Source: Kibdelosporangium persicum (GTDB taxonomy: Bacteria > Actinomycetota > Actinomycetes > Mycobacteriales > Pseudonocardiaceae). From it: DNA of 64,000 bases. Below the pieces are notes generated by a model that saw nothing but the letters and a program-made list of their open reading frames with translations, was not told the origin of the DNA and made no database searches. The DNA lies in the NCBI RefSeq assembly GCF_013280595.1, contig NZ_JAAATY010000012.1:186001-250000 (forward strand), read 5' to 3'. Below are positions 28,705-36,730 of the stretch, piece by piece; the stretch's first letter is position 1, and the number at the start of each line of letters is the position of its first letter. Position numbers and translations under genes: made by a program.

Positions 28705-30125
28705 TCGACATCCAGCCACACCGGCTGGGCATCCCCGTCCTGCCCGAGACGTCGGCCACGCCGCGGACGCACCTGCCGCCCGCCACCTGGCACCCCGACT
28801 CCTGGCGTGCCCGGCCCATCGCGCAGCAGCCCGACTGGCCGGACCCGCACCACGTCCAGCGGGTCGCCGAGGAGATCGCCCTGCAGCCGCCGCTGGTGCT
28901 GCCCGACGAGATCGGCACCCTGCAGCAGTCGCTGGCCGCCGCGGCGGAAGGCAACGCCTTCCTGTTGCAGGCCGGTGACTGCGCCGAGCGGTTCACGTCG
29001 TGCACCGAGCACGGCGTGCGCAGCAAGCTGCGGGTGATCCTGCAGCTGGCGATCCTGCTGACCTACGGCTCGGGACTGCCGGTGGTCAAGGTCGGCCGGA
29101 TCGCCGGCCAGTTCGCCAAGCCACGCAGCAAGCCCACCGAGGTCATCGACGGCGTCGAGTTGCCCGCCTACCGCGGCGACATCGTCAACGGCCCCGAGCC
29201 GACCGAAGAGGCCCGCCGCCCGGACGTCGACCGGTTGATGCGCGCGTACCACCACTCGTCCGCGACGCTGAACGTGTTGCGTGCCTTGACCAAGGAGGGC
29301 TTCGCCGACCTCGAGCAGGTGCACGCGTGGAACACCGAGTTCGTCCGCCGCAGCCCGGCCGGGCAGCACTACGAGCAGGTGGCCGACAACATCACATGGG
29401 CACTGCGGTTCATGCAGGCGTGCGGCATGAACGGCAAGGAGTCGTTGCGGCAGGTGCACTTCTACACCTCGCACGAGGCACTGCTGCCCCAGTACGAGCA
29501 GGCGTTGACCCGGTACGACAAGAAGACCGGCGCCTGGTTCGACACCAGCGCGCACATGGTGTGGATCGGTGACCGGACCCGGCAGCTCGACGGCGCGCAC
29601 GTGGAGTTCCTGTCCGGGATCGCCAACCCGATCGGGCTGAAGGTCGGTCCGACCACCACGCCGGGCGGACTGCGTGACCTGGTCGAACGACTCGACCCGG
29701 ACCACGTGCCGGGCCGGCTGGTGCTCATCTCGCGGATGGGCGCCGACCAGGTGACCGACCTGCTGCCGCCGCTGCTGCGCGCGGTGCGTTCCACCGGCCG
29801 CTCGGTGGTGTGGGCGTGCGATCCGATGCACGGCAACACGTTCGTGTCCCAGAGCGGCTACAAGACCAGGCGGTTGAGCGACATCACCCGCGAGATCGTC
29901 GGCTTCTTCGCCGCACACAAGCAGGAAGGAGTGCACCCAGGCGGCATCCATCTCGAACTCACCGGCGACAACGTGACGGAATGCCTCGGTGGGGCCGAGG
30001 AAATCCTGGACACCCACCTCTGCACCCGGTACGAGACCGCGTGCGACCCCCGGCTGAACGCCAGCCAGTCCATCGAACTGGCCTTCCGGGTCGCCGAGCT
30101 GTTGCGCGAACACCGCGGCCGGTGA
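28695..30125 (+). CDS. aroG: Class II 3-deoxy-D-arabino-heptulosonate 7-phosphate synthase
   Basis: A 476-residue plant/actinomycete-type (class II) DAHP synthase, first enzyme of the shikimate pathway. Diagnostic blocks are LQAGDCAERF, GRIAGQFAKPRS, WIGDRTRQLDGAH and VVWACDPMHGNT, which give metal and PEP/erythrose-4-phosphate binding residues. It overlaps trpA by 10 bases. A pathway-specific copy at the end of a trp operon inside a biosynthetic cluster is a known way to raise carbon flow to a shikimate-derived precursor, as PhzC does in phenazine clusters. Whether it escapes feedback inhibition cannot be judged by eye. Confidence 0.94.
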   Translation: MQMIDIQPHRLGIPVLPETSATPRTHLPPATWHPDSWRARPIAQQPDWPDPHHVQRVAEEIALQPPLVLPDEIGTLQQSLAAAAEGNAFLLQAGDCAERFTSCTEHGVRSKLRVILQLAILLTYGSGLPVVKVGRIAGQFAKPRSKPTEVIDGVELPAYRGDIVNGPEPTEEARRPDVDRLMRAYHHSSATLNVLRALTKEGFADLEQVHAWNTEFVRRSPAGQHYEQVADNITWALRFMQACGMNGKESLRQVHFYTSHEALLPQYEQALTRYDKKTGAWFDTSAHMVWIGDRTRQLDGAHVEFLSGIANPIGLKVGPTTTPGGLRDLVERLDPDHVPGRLVLISRMGADQVTDLLPPLLRAVRSTGRSVVWACDPMHGNTFVSQSGYKTRRLSDITREIVGFFAAHKQEGVHPGGIHLELTGDNVTECLGGAEEILDTHLCTRYETACDPRLNASQSIELAFRVAELLREHRGR

Positions 30126-30143
30126 TCGCGAAGTCCTGAGTGG

Positions 30144-30155
30144 ACTTCCGGAAGT
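30144..30155. promoter_or_regulatory. Cluster palindrome ACTT-N4-AAGT, copy upstream of the first flavin monooxygenase
   Basis: ACTTCCGGAAGT, a perfect 12-base palindrome 19 bases after the DAHP synthase stop and 101 bases before the GTG at 30256. It matches the copy at 38064-38075 in 11 of 12 bases. Confidence 0.6.
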
Positions 30156-30185
30156 GAGGAGGAGAGCGGGCGCGAACCGCCGCGG

Positions 30186-30230
30186 GACGCGGTCACGAAG
30201 ATATCGTTACGGCATCTTCGTGACCGCGTC
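30186..30230 (+). terminator. Strong hairpin between the trp/DAHP operon and the flavin monooxygenase gene
   Basis: A perfect 17-bp stem (GACGCGGTCACGAAGAT and its complement) with an 11-base loop, ending 25 bases before the next GTG. It could terminate the trp operon. Because the palindrome at 30144 lies upstream of it, a transcript starting there would carry it as a leader attenuator. No T-run follows. Confidence 0.6.
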
Positions 30231-30255
30231 GTGCCGTTTGCGCCAAGGAGAAGCC

Positions 30256-31455
30256 GTGACGAACACTCAGGTGCCCGCGCAGGAGCAGTGGGCCCGTGAG
30301 CCCTTACCCAGCACCCTTCCCGGATGGCTGGACCGCGCCAGGCAGGTCCGTGACATCTACTCGCTCAACGACGCCTCCCGTGACCGGGAACGAACCCCGG
30401 CACACCCGCAGGTGCAACTGCTGAAGCAGGCCGGACTGCACCGCCTGCTCGGCCCGGTGGAACACGGCGGCGCAGGCGCGGAGTGGCCATGGGTACACCG
30501 GATCATCCGTGAAGTGGCGTCCGGGGACGGCTCGCTCGGCCAACTGCTCGGCTACCACTACCTGTGGTACGCGTGGCCACGGCTGACCGGCTCCCCCAGC
30601 CAGGCCGCCGGATTCGAAGCCGACGCCACAGCCGGGAACTGGTTCCTCGCGGGCGCGCTCGACTCCGACGACACACGTGTCACGATCCGCGAGGACGGCG
30701 ACCACCTGATCTTCAACGGTGTCAAGCATTGCGCGACAGGGGTGCGCTACTCCGACGTCACCATGGTCGGCGGACTGTTGAACGGCACGCACGTCGTCGG
30801 TTTTGTCCCCACCGACCAGCCAGGCCTGCTCCTGCACGACGACTGGGACAGCATGGGCCAGCGGTTGACCGCGAGCGACACCTTGACACTGCAGGACTTA
30901 CATGTCCGTGCGGACCGCACCGTCACCTCACTCGGCAACGCGTACAGCACGATGACGGTCCCCGTCCGCCAGCTGATCTTCGCCAGCATCTGGCTCGGTA
31001 TCGCGTCCCAGGCGCTGCGTGAAACAGCGGAGTACAGCCACAAACACGGCCGCGGCTGGGGCGGATACGAGAAGCTGGTCGACGAACCTCGTGTCATCGA
31101 CGTGGTCGGTGATCTGACCGCCAAGCTCTGGACAGCCGAGGCTTTGCTCGACAAGGTCGCGGAGGAAGGCGTACCGCTGCACCGCGACCCGTCAAGCGTC
31201 ACCGCGCGGACACGCGGCGAGTACAAGGTGCGCACCGCGGCGGTCCAGGCCCGCGCCCAGGAAGTGGCCGTGGAGGTCGGCTCCCGGCTCTTCGAGGTCA
31301 CCGGCGCGAGGTCGACGACCTCGGCGTTCGGCTTCGACCGCTTCTGGCGCAACGCCCGGACGCACACGCTGCACGACCCGGTCAGCTACCAGCACGAGGA
31401 GATCGCTCGCTACGCGATCCTCGGCGCCGTGCCGACCCCTGGCTGGTACTCCTGA
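30256..31455 (+). CDS. DszC-type flavin-dependent monooxygenase, paralogue 1
   Basis: A 399-residue acyl-CoA-dehydrogenase-fold (group D) monooxygenase like DszC/TdsC, which use reduced FMN from a separate reductase. Shared blocks are FNGVKHCATGVRYSD, the DDWDSMGQRLTAS region and the C-terminal FEVTGARSTTSAFGFDRF followed by WRNARTHTLHDPVSYQ, where DszC has the catalytic-side His. The GTG at 30256 has AAGGAG upstream; the open frame further upstream overlaps the hairpin and was rejected. It is the most divergent of three such genes (others at 33748 and 36731). The flavin reductase at 41474 is the likely partner. Hydroxylation or N-oxidation of an aromatic substrate is expected. Confidence 0.88.
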   Translation: MTNTQVPAQEQWAREPLPSTLPGWLDRARQVRDIYSLNDASRDRERTPAHPQVQLLKQAGLHRLLGPVEHGGAGAEWPWVHRIIREVASGDGSLGQLLGYHYLWYAWPRLTGSPSQAAGFEADATAGNWFLAGALDSDDTRVTIREDGDHLIFNGVKHCATGVRYSDVTMVGGLLNGTHVVGFVPTDQPGLLLHDDWDSMGQRLTASDTLTLQDLHVRADRTVTSLGNAYSTMTVPVRQLIFASIWLGIASQALRETAEYSHKHGRGWGGYEKLVDEPRVIDVVGDLTAKLWTAEALLDKVAEEGVPLHRDPSSVTARTRGEYKVRTAAVQARAQEVAVEVGSRLFEVTGARSTTSAFGFDRFWRNARTHTLHDPVSYQHEEIARYAILGAVPTPGWYS

Positions 31456-31473
31456 CCTGCTCGGCCGGGGCGG

Positions 31474-32373
31474 TCAGTCCCGGCCGTGCGGACTGTGCCA
31501 ACCACTCAGATCCGGCCCGCCCGCCACAATGCCCGACGGGTTCACGTCGGTGTGCACCCTGTAGTAGTGCTCCTTGATGTGGTCGAAGTCCACAGTGTCC
31601 CCGAACCCCGGCGTCTGGAACAGATCCCGCGCGTACGCCCACAACACCGGCATCTCGGTCAGCTTGTTCCGGTTGCATTTGAAGTGGCCGTGGTACACCA
31701 CGTCGAACCGCACAAGCGTCACGAAGAACCGGATGTCGGCCTCGGTGATGCTGTCCCCCACCAGGTACCGCTGCGTGGACAACCGGTTCTCCAGCTCGTC
31801 GAGCCTGTCGAACAGCCGTTGGTACGCCTCGTCGTACGCCTTCTGCGTCGTGGCGAAGCCGGCCTTGTAGACGCCGAGGTTCACGTCTTCGGCCAAGTCC
31901 TCGATGACCTGGTCGATCTCCGGCCGCAGCGCTTGCGGGTACAGGTCGGGCGCGTCCGGTCGCGCGTACTTCGACCACTGCGTGGCGAGGTCGATGGTGA
32001 TGGTGTTGTGGTCGTTGGTCACCAGCCTGCCGGACGCGATGTCCACAATGGCCGGGACGCTGACACCGCCGTCGTAGCCCGGCCTGACCGCTTCGTACGC
32101 CTCGGCCAGATACCGGATGCCCAGTACGGGATCGCGGCCGTCCGGATCGAGGGTGAACCGCCAGCTGCGTTCGTCCTGGATCGGATCGGTCACGCCGACC
32201 GAGATCGCGTCCTCGAGCCCCATCAGCCGACGCACGATCAGGGATCGGCTGGCCCACGGGCAGGCCTTGTTGACCACAAGGCGATAACGCCCAGGCTCGG
32301 CCGGCCAGGGACCGTCAGCGGTGATCCGGGCGTTGAAGTGGGTCACCATGACCATGTCGTCGTTGTCACTCAT
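31474..32373 (-). CDS. Xi-class GST / hydroquinone reductase-like protein
   Basis: A 299-residue Xi-class glutathione-transferase homologue. The N-terminal thioredoxin-fold domain has the catalytic VNKACPWASR (Cys-Pro-Trp), and the long C-terminal helical domain holds YLVGDSITEADIRFFVTLVRF. Xi enzymes reduce S-conjugated hydroquinones. Actinomycetes have mycothiol instead of glutathione, so a mycothionyl-hydroquinone is a likely substrate. In this cluster it suggests a quinone or quinone-imine intermediate that forms thiol adducts (inference). The ATG at 32373 has GAGGAGG upstream, close to a large hairpin. Convergent with the monooxygenase gene, 18 bases apart. Confidence 0.87.
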   Translation of the reverse strand: MSDNDDMVMVTHFNARITADGPWPAEPGRYRLVVNKACPWASRSLIVRRLMGLEDAISVGVTDPIQDERSWRFTLDPDGRDPVLGIRYLAEAYEAVRPGYDGGVSVPAIVDIASGRLVTNDHNTITIDLATQWSKYARPDAPDLYPQALRPEIDQVIEDLAEDVNLGVYKAGFATTQKAYDEAYQRLFDRLDELENRLSTQRYLVGDSITEADIRFFVTLVRFDVVYHGHFKCNRNKLTEMPVLWAYARDLFQTPGFGDTVDFDHIKEHYYRVHTDVNPSGIVAGGPDLSGWHSPHGRD

Positions 32374-32395
32374 GATTGATCCTCCTCGCACGAAA

Positions 32396-32446
32396 ACCCT
32401 CGTGCGTGTTTCGTCCGCGGAAACCGGACGAGACACGCACGAGGGT
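32396..32446 (-). terminator. Long hairpin between the SnoaL-like and GST genes
   Basis: A 22-bp stem (arms 32396-32417 and 32425-32446, one G/T pair) with a 7-base loop. Read on the minus strand it is followed by TTTT, then TCGTGCG and the GST ribosome site AGGAGG. The TCGTGCG can also pair with CGCACGA of the stem, so two structures compete. Arms begin with CTCGTGCGTGTTT, related to the GTGAGTG palindromes at 50398 and 62125. Confidence 0.7.
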
Positions 32447-32458
32447 TCTTCGGGGCCC

Positions 32459-32887
32459 TTATTCGGGTTTGGTCGGGTCGTTGACCAGCCCGAGCTGCAT
32501 GAACATCGCGAAGTTGTCGACAACGCCCCAGTGCTCGGCCATCCGCCCGTCGACGAACCGGGTCTCGTCCATGGTCTCGATCTTCACCGGCAACCCGGTG
32601 GGAGCGTGATGCATGAACGGCCCGGTGTTCGTCCCGGCGGTCAGGATCCGGCACCACAACTTGTCCCCCGCCACCGCGTGGGACACGATCTCCAGGTGCA
32701 CGTCCGGCAACGCCGTCCGCAGTCCGGTGATCGCCTGCTTGAGGGGCTCCGGCCCGACGGTCTCCGCCCCGTGCTCGTGCTCGAGGAAGTCCGGCGCCAG
32801 GATCTCGTCGACCACCGACAGGTCGCCCTTGTTGAACGCCTCGGTGATGAGCCGCTGGTAGACGGCGTAGATGTCGTGCTCGGCCAT
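32459..32887 (-). CDS. SnoaL-like polyketide-cyclase-type protein
   Basis: A 142-residue NTF2-fold protein of the SnoaL-like ester-cyclase type, starting MAEHDIYAVYQRLITEAFNKGDL. It has the motif ILAPDFLEHEHG, GLRTALPDVHLEIV and the C-terminal DETRFVDGRMAEHWGVVDNFAMF, which includes the late His-Trp pair usual in this group. The ATG at 32887 follows AAAGGA, 10 bases after the aldo-keto reductase stop. In the operon order monooxygenase, aldo-keto reductase, SnoaL-like it may act on an oxidised aromatic intermediate; catalysis is not proven. Confidence 0.83.
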   Translation of the reverse strand: MAEHDIYAVYQRLITEAFNKGDLSVVDEILAPDFLEHEHGAETVGPEPLKQAITGLRTALPDVHLEIVSHAVAGDKLWCRILTAGTNTGPFMHHAPTGLPVKIETMDETRFVDGRMAEHWGVVDNFAMFMQLGLVNDPTKPE

Positions 32888-32897
32888 GGGGGTCCTT

Positions 32898-33734
32898 TCA
32901 GGAGATGTCAAAAAGGGTGCCCGGGCGCGGTTCGCACCGCTGCTCGGTCCCGAGGTTGCTCAGGTGCGACATCTCCTCGTCGCTGAGCTCGAAGTCGAAG
33001 ATCTGGAAGTTGCTCCGGATCCGGTCGGGGTTGACCGACTTGGGGATCACCTGGATGCCGAGCTGGATGTGCCAGCGCAGCACCACTTGCGCGGGTGACC
33101 GGTCGTGCCCGGCCGCAATCCCGAGCACCACCGGGTGCTCCAGCAGTCCCTGGTTGCGCCCGATCGGGCTCCACGCCTGGGTGACGATGCCGTGCTCGGC
33201 GTGGAACGCGCGCAGTTCCTCCTGGGGGTACATCGGGTGCAGTTCGATCTGGTTCATCGCCGGCACCACGTCGCACTCGTCGAACAGCCGCCGCAGCTCC
33301 GGGATGCCGAAGTTGGACACGCCGATCGACCGGACGCGGCCGTCGGCCTGCAGCTTCTCGAACGCCTTCCAGCTCTCGACGAACAGGTTCTGCTTCGGCC
33401 GCGGGAAGTGCATCAGGTAGATGCCCAGCCGCTCCATGCCGAGCTTGCTCATGCTCAGGTCGAACGCCCGCATGGTCCTGTCGTAGCCGTGGTCGTCGTT
33501 CCACAGCTTGGTGGTGACGTTCAGCTCGTCGGCCGGGATGCCGCTGTTGGCGACCGCCTTGCCGACGCCTTCTTCGTTCTTGTACGCCGCCGCCGTGTCG
33601 ATCAGCCGGTAGCCGGTCTCGATGGCCATCGTGGTGACCTGGGCCGCCTCCTCCGGCGGGACCATGAAGACGCCGTAGCCGATCTGCGGGATCACGGACC
33701 CGTCGTTGAACGTCAGGGTGGGAACCTCTGCCAT
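32898..33734 (-). CDS. Aldo-keto reductase
   Basis: A 278-residue NADPH-dependent aldo-keto reductase of the 2,5-diketogluconate-reductase type. The catalytic tetrad is complete: Asp in RLIDTAAAY, Tyr in AAAYKNEEG, Lys in NVTTKLWND and His in YLMHFPRP. IPKSVNPDRIRSNFQIFDF gives NADPH binding. It starts 13 bases after the monooxygenase stop. Reduction of a carbonyl or quinone in the cluster pathway is likely, but general detoxification cannot be excluded. Confidence 0.9.
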   Translation of the reverse strand: MAEVPTLTFNDGSVIPQIGYGVFMVPPEEAAQVTTMAIETGYRLIDTAAAYKNEEGVGKAVANSGIPADELNVTTKLWNDDHGYDRTMRAFDLSMSKLGMERLGIYLMHFPRPKQNLFVESWKAFEKLQADGRVRSIGVSNFGIPELRRLFDECDVVPAMNQIELHPMYPQEELRAFHAEHGIVTQAWSPIGRNQGLLEHPVVLGIAAGHDRSPAQVVLRWHIQLGIQVIPKSVNPDRIRSNFQIFDFELSDEEMSHLSNLGTEQRCEPRPGTLFDIS

Positions 33735-33747
33735 GACTGGACGCCTT

Positions 33748-34992
33748 TCAGGAATACCGGCCGGGTTTCGGGATCTGGTCGAGCAGCTGGTACTTGCCGA
33801 CCTCCTGGCGGTGGTAGTAGATCGGGTGGTGCAGGCTGTGCGTGCGCACGTTGCGCCAGAACCGGTCGTAGCCGTACTTGCTGGCGGTGGACCGGGCGCC
33901 GGTCACCTCGAAGATCCGTGCCGTGATCTCCAGCGCGGTCTCGGCCGACCGGGCCCGTGCCGCCCCGGTGCGGACCTTGTACTCACCGCGCTTGCGCTCG
34001 GTCAGCGCGTCGGGATCGCGGTGGATCTCCAGCCCGTCCTCGGCGACCTGGTCCAGGAACGCCTCCAGGGTCCAGAGTTTCGTGGTGAGGTCGCCGATGA
34101 CGTCCAGCACCCGCGGCTCGTCGACCGTCCGCTCGTAACCACCCCACGCCGTCCCCTGGGTACGGGTGTACTCCTCGGCGGTGATCAGCGCGCCGCGTGC
34201 CACGCCCGCGTAGATGTTGGCGAACATCAGCTGGCCGGTCGGCACGTTCATGGTGTTGTAGACGCGCGGGTAGTGCTTCTTGTCGCGCCAGCCCAGCGCG
34301 TCGCTCCACGGCACCTTGATGTCGTTGAACGTCACGCTGCCGCTCTCGGTGAGCCGCTGTCCCATGTTGTCCCAGTCGTCGTGGAACACCACGCCGGGCT
34401 GGTCGATCGGGACGTACGCCAGGATGTAGGTGTCCTCCGTGCCCTCCAGCAGGCCCTCGATCACGCTGTAGTCGGACACCTTCACGCCGGTGCAGAACGT
34501 CTTGCGGCCGTTGAACACCAGGTGGTCGCCCTCGTCACGGACCACGATGTCCCGGAACCGCGGGTTGAGCGCGCAGCCGTAGAAGTACCGGTTGGCGCCC
34601 CCGGCGGCCTCGAACGGCACGACCTGCTCCGGCGTGCCCATGATGCGCGGCAGCCACGCCCACAGGAAGTGGTCGCCGATCAGCTGTCCGATCGACCCGT
34701 CGCCCGACGCGACACCACGCACGACCCGGTACGCGGTCGGCCACTCCATCCCGCCGCCCCCGGTGTGGGCGGGCGCGAGAATGTTGACCAGACCCGCGTC
34801 CTTCAGCAGCTGGATCTCGTCGTACGGCGTCTTGGCCGCCCGGTCGCGGGCCGCGCCGTCGGCGAGCAGCAGCCTGCCCACCTGACGAGACCGCTCATCC
34901 CACCCCTCCGGCGTGGTCGGTAAGGGCGCCAGGGCCCACTCCGGCGGCGAACCGGAGTCGCCGCGCACGGGCGGCTGCTCGGTGGTGGTCAC
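33748..34992 (-). CDS. DszC-type flavin-dependent monooxygenase, paralogue 2
   Basis: A 414-residue homologue of paralogues 1 and 3. Shared blocks are FNGRKTFCTGVKVSD, DDWDNMGQRLTESG, RTVDEPRVLDVIGDL and TGARSTASKYGYDRFWRN, and it is very close to paralogue 3 in the last 120 residues. It begins MTTTEQPP and ends in a P-x-P-G-R-Y-S tail, as the others end in PGWYS. First gene of the minus-strand set monooxygenase, aldo-keto reductase, SnoaL-like. It needs reduced flavin from a separate reductase such as the one at 41474. The close pair with the gene at 36731 points to local duplication. Confidence 0.88.
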   Translation of the reverse strand: MTTTEQPPVRGDSGSPPEWALAPLPTTPEGWDERSRQVGRLLLADGAARDRAAKTPYDEIQLLKDAGLVNILAPAHTGGGGMEWPTAYRVVRGVASGDGSIGQLIGDHFLWAWLPRIMGTPEQVVPFEAAGGANRYFYGCALNPRFRDIVVRDEGDHLVFNGRKTFCTGVKVSDYSVIEGLLEGTEDTYILAYVPIDQPGVVFHDDWDNMGQRLTESGSVTFNDIKVPWSDALGWRDKKHYPRVYNTMNVPTGQLMFANIYAGVARGALITAEEYTRTQGTAWGGYERTVDEPRVLDVIGDLTTKLWTLEAFLDQVAEDGLEIHRDPDALTERKRGEYKVRTGAARARSAETALEITARIFEVTGARSTASKYGYDRFWRNVRTHSLHHPIYYHRQEVGKYQLLDQIPKPGRYS

Positions 34993-35037
34993 AGGACCTC
35001 CTTGAGAGTTTCAACTGGTGTGCGGTGAACGAACCGG

Positions 35038-36255
35038 TCAGTCGGCGGACGCCACGGTGACCGGGTCCTGCTGTCCGGTGTGGACGGCGCCGGCCGCCTG
35101 TCGGCGCCGCCTCGCCCGGACTTCGAGCACCCCGGACACCATCACCACGCCGAGTCCGGCGGTCGCCATCAGGGCGCCCACCGTGGGTGGCCCGGTGAAG
35201 CCCAGTGCGGTGCCGATGGTCAGGCCGCCGACATAGGCTCCGGCCGAGATGCCGAGGTTGATGGCCGATCCGCCGACCGCGGCCGCCAGCATCGGCGCCC
35301 CGTCGGCCTTGGCGATCAGCCGGGACATGAACGCGGGCACGAGCGCGAACCCGGCGCCGCCCATGACTGTCAACGCGATCGCCGCGGCCACCTGGTTCTC
35401 GGCGAACACCGCGAACGCGGCGAGCGAGACCGCGAGCGTCGCGAACGCGACGTGCAAGGTCGGCAGCTGGGCGCGGTCTGATCCCCACCCGCCCAGCAGG
35501 TTGCCGATGACAAGGCCGACACCGAACAGGGCGAGCAACGGCGTCAGTGTGCCGGGCGAGTAACCGCTGACGTCGGTCAGCAACGGGGCCACGTAGCTGA
35601 ACGACGCGAACAGCGCGCCGATCCCCAGCGTGCCGGTGAAGAGCGTCAGCCACACGTGAACATGCTTGAACGCGGCCAGTTCACCACGCAGGCCGGAGTT
35701 GCGCGCCCTCGGCCGCTTGGGCACCAGCGCGAGCACGCCGAGCGCACTCGCCAGCCCGACCGCGGTGATGATCCAGAAGGTCGCCCGCCACCCCATGTTC
35801 TGGCCGATCAGGGTGCCCAGTGGCGCACCGACCACATTGGCCACCGTGCCACCGGTGAACACCAACGCGATGGCCCGTGCCTGTTTGCCCGCCGCGACGA
35901 GGTCCGCCGCGACCACGGACCCGATCGCGAGGAACGCCCCCTGCCCGAACGCGCCGATCACCCGGCCCAGCATCAGGATCAGGTAACCGGGAGCGATCGC
36001 CGCGATCAGGTTGCCCGCGACGAACAGCACTGAGGAGAGCATCAACAGTGTCTTGTGCGACAACCGCGTGCCGGCGGCCACGAATAATGGCCCGCCGATC
36101 ACGATCGCCATCGCGTACCCCGACACGAGCAGCCCCGCGGTGGGAATCGACACGTCCAGGTCGCTCGCGATGTCCGGCAACAAGCCCGCGATCACGAACT
36201 CCGCGGTGCCCATGGCGAAGACGGCAAGCGCCAGTGCCAGCAGTGCGACGGGCAT
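35038..36255 (-). CDS. MFS efflux transporter (12 TM, AraJ-like)
   Basis: A 405-residue major-facilitator protein starting MPVALLALALAVFAMGTAEF. Twelve hydrophobic segments are visible. The FAMGTAEFVIAGLLPDIA opening, the GTRLSHKTLL loop after TM2 and VFTGGTVANVVGAPLG in TM5 are typical of drug:H+ antiporters of the AraJ/YdhP type. It lies between two SnoaL/monooxygenase pairs inside the cluster and is the likeliest exporter or self-resistance protein for the product. Confidence 0.9.
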   Translation of the reverse strand: MPVALLALALAVFAMGTAEFVIAGLLPDIASDLDVSIPTAGLLVSGYAMAIVIGGPLFVAAGTRLSHKTLLMLSSVLFVAGNLIAAIAPGYLILMLGRVIGAFGQGAFLAIGSVVAADLVAAGKQARAIALVFTGGTVANVVGAPLGTLIGQNMGWRATFWIITAVGLASALGVLALVPKRPRARNSGLRGELAAFKHVHVWLTLFTGTLGIGALFASFSYVAPLLTDVSGYSPGTLTPLLALFGVGLVIGNLLGGWGSDRAQLPTLHVAFATLAVSLAAFAVFAENQVAAAIALTVMGGAGFALVPAFMSRLIAKADGAPMLAAAVGGSAINLGISAGAYVGGLTIGTALGFTGPPTVGALMATAGLGVVMVSGVLEVRARRRRQAAGAVHTGQQDPVTVASAD

Positions 36256-36285
36256 TTCAGCTCTCTCCAGTGCGTAGTGAGACGG

Positions 36286-36699
36286 TTATTCGGCGTCCGC
36301 CCGGGCGGTCCCGAACGGGCTGTCGACGAGGTAACGCCACTTGCCGTCCGGGCCACGCCGGACGACGTCGGTCCCGGTGCCCACGGTGCGGACGTGCTCG
36401 CCGTCCGGCGTGGTGCCTTCGATCACCCAGTCGACGATCAGCAGCGCGATACCGTCACCGGTGTCGTAGACGTGCCGGGTGGTGGCCGACAGCGGCAGGC
36501 CGCCGTCGAGGAACTCCTTGGTGCGGCTGATGATCTCCTCACCGGTGACGGGCTTGCCCGGCTCCGGCACGAACACCGCCTTCGGGTCGAACAGCTGGCG
36601 CACCCGCTCGATGTCACCGGAGTTGAAGGCCTGCACGAAGACCTCGGTGTGGCCGGCCGGGTCGGTGGCCAGCTCCACGTGCGGAAGGGTGTTGGTCAT
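36286..36699 (-). CDS. SnoaL-like/NTF2-fold protein
   Basis: A 137-residue NTF2-fold protein (MTNTLPHVELATDPAGHTEV) of the DUF4440/SnoaL-like type with FDPKAVFVPEPGKPVTGEE and a long C-terminal sheet (VRTVGTGTDVVRRGPDGKW). It lies 31 bases after the third monooxygenase and 30 bases before the MFS gene on the same strand, so the three form a minus-strand transcription unit. Role unknown; binding or isomerising the oxidised intermediate is conceivable. Confidence 0.78.
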   Translation of the reverse strand: MTNTLPHVELATDPAGHTEVFVQAFNSGDIERVRQLFDPKAVFVPEPGKPVTGEEIISRTKEFLDGGLPLSATTRHVYDTGDGIALLIVDWVIEGTTPDGEHVRTVGTGTDVVRRGPDGKWRYLVDSPFGTARADAE

Positions 36700-36730
36700 C
36701 TCAGGGAATCCTTTGTTCCGAAGTAGACGA

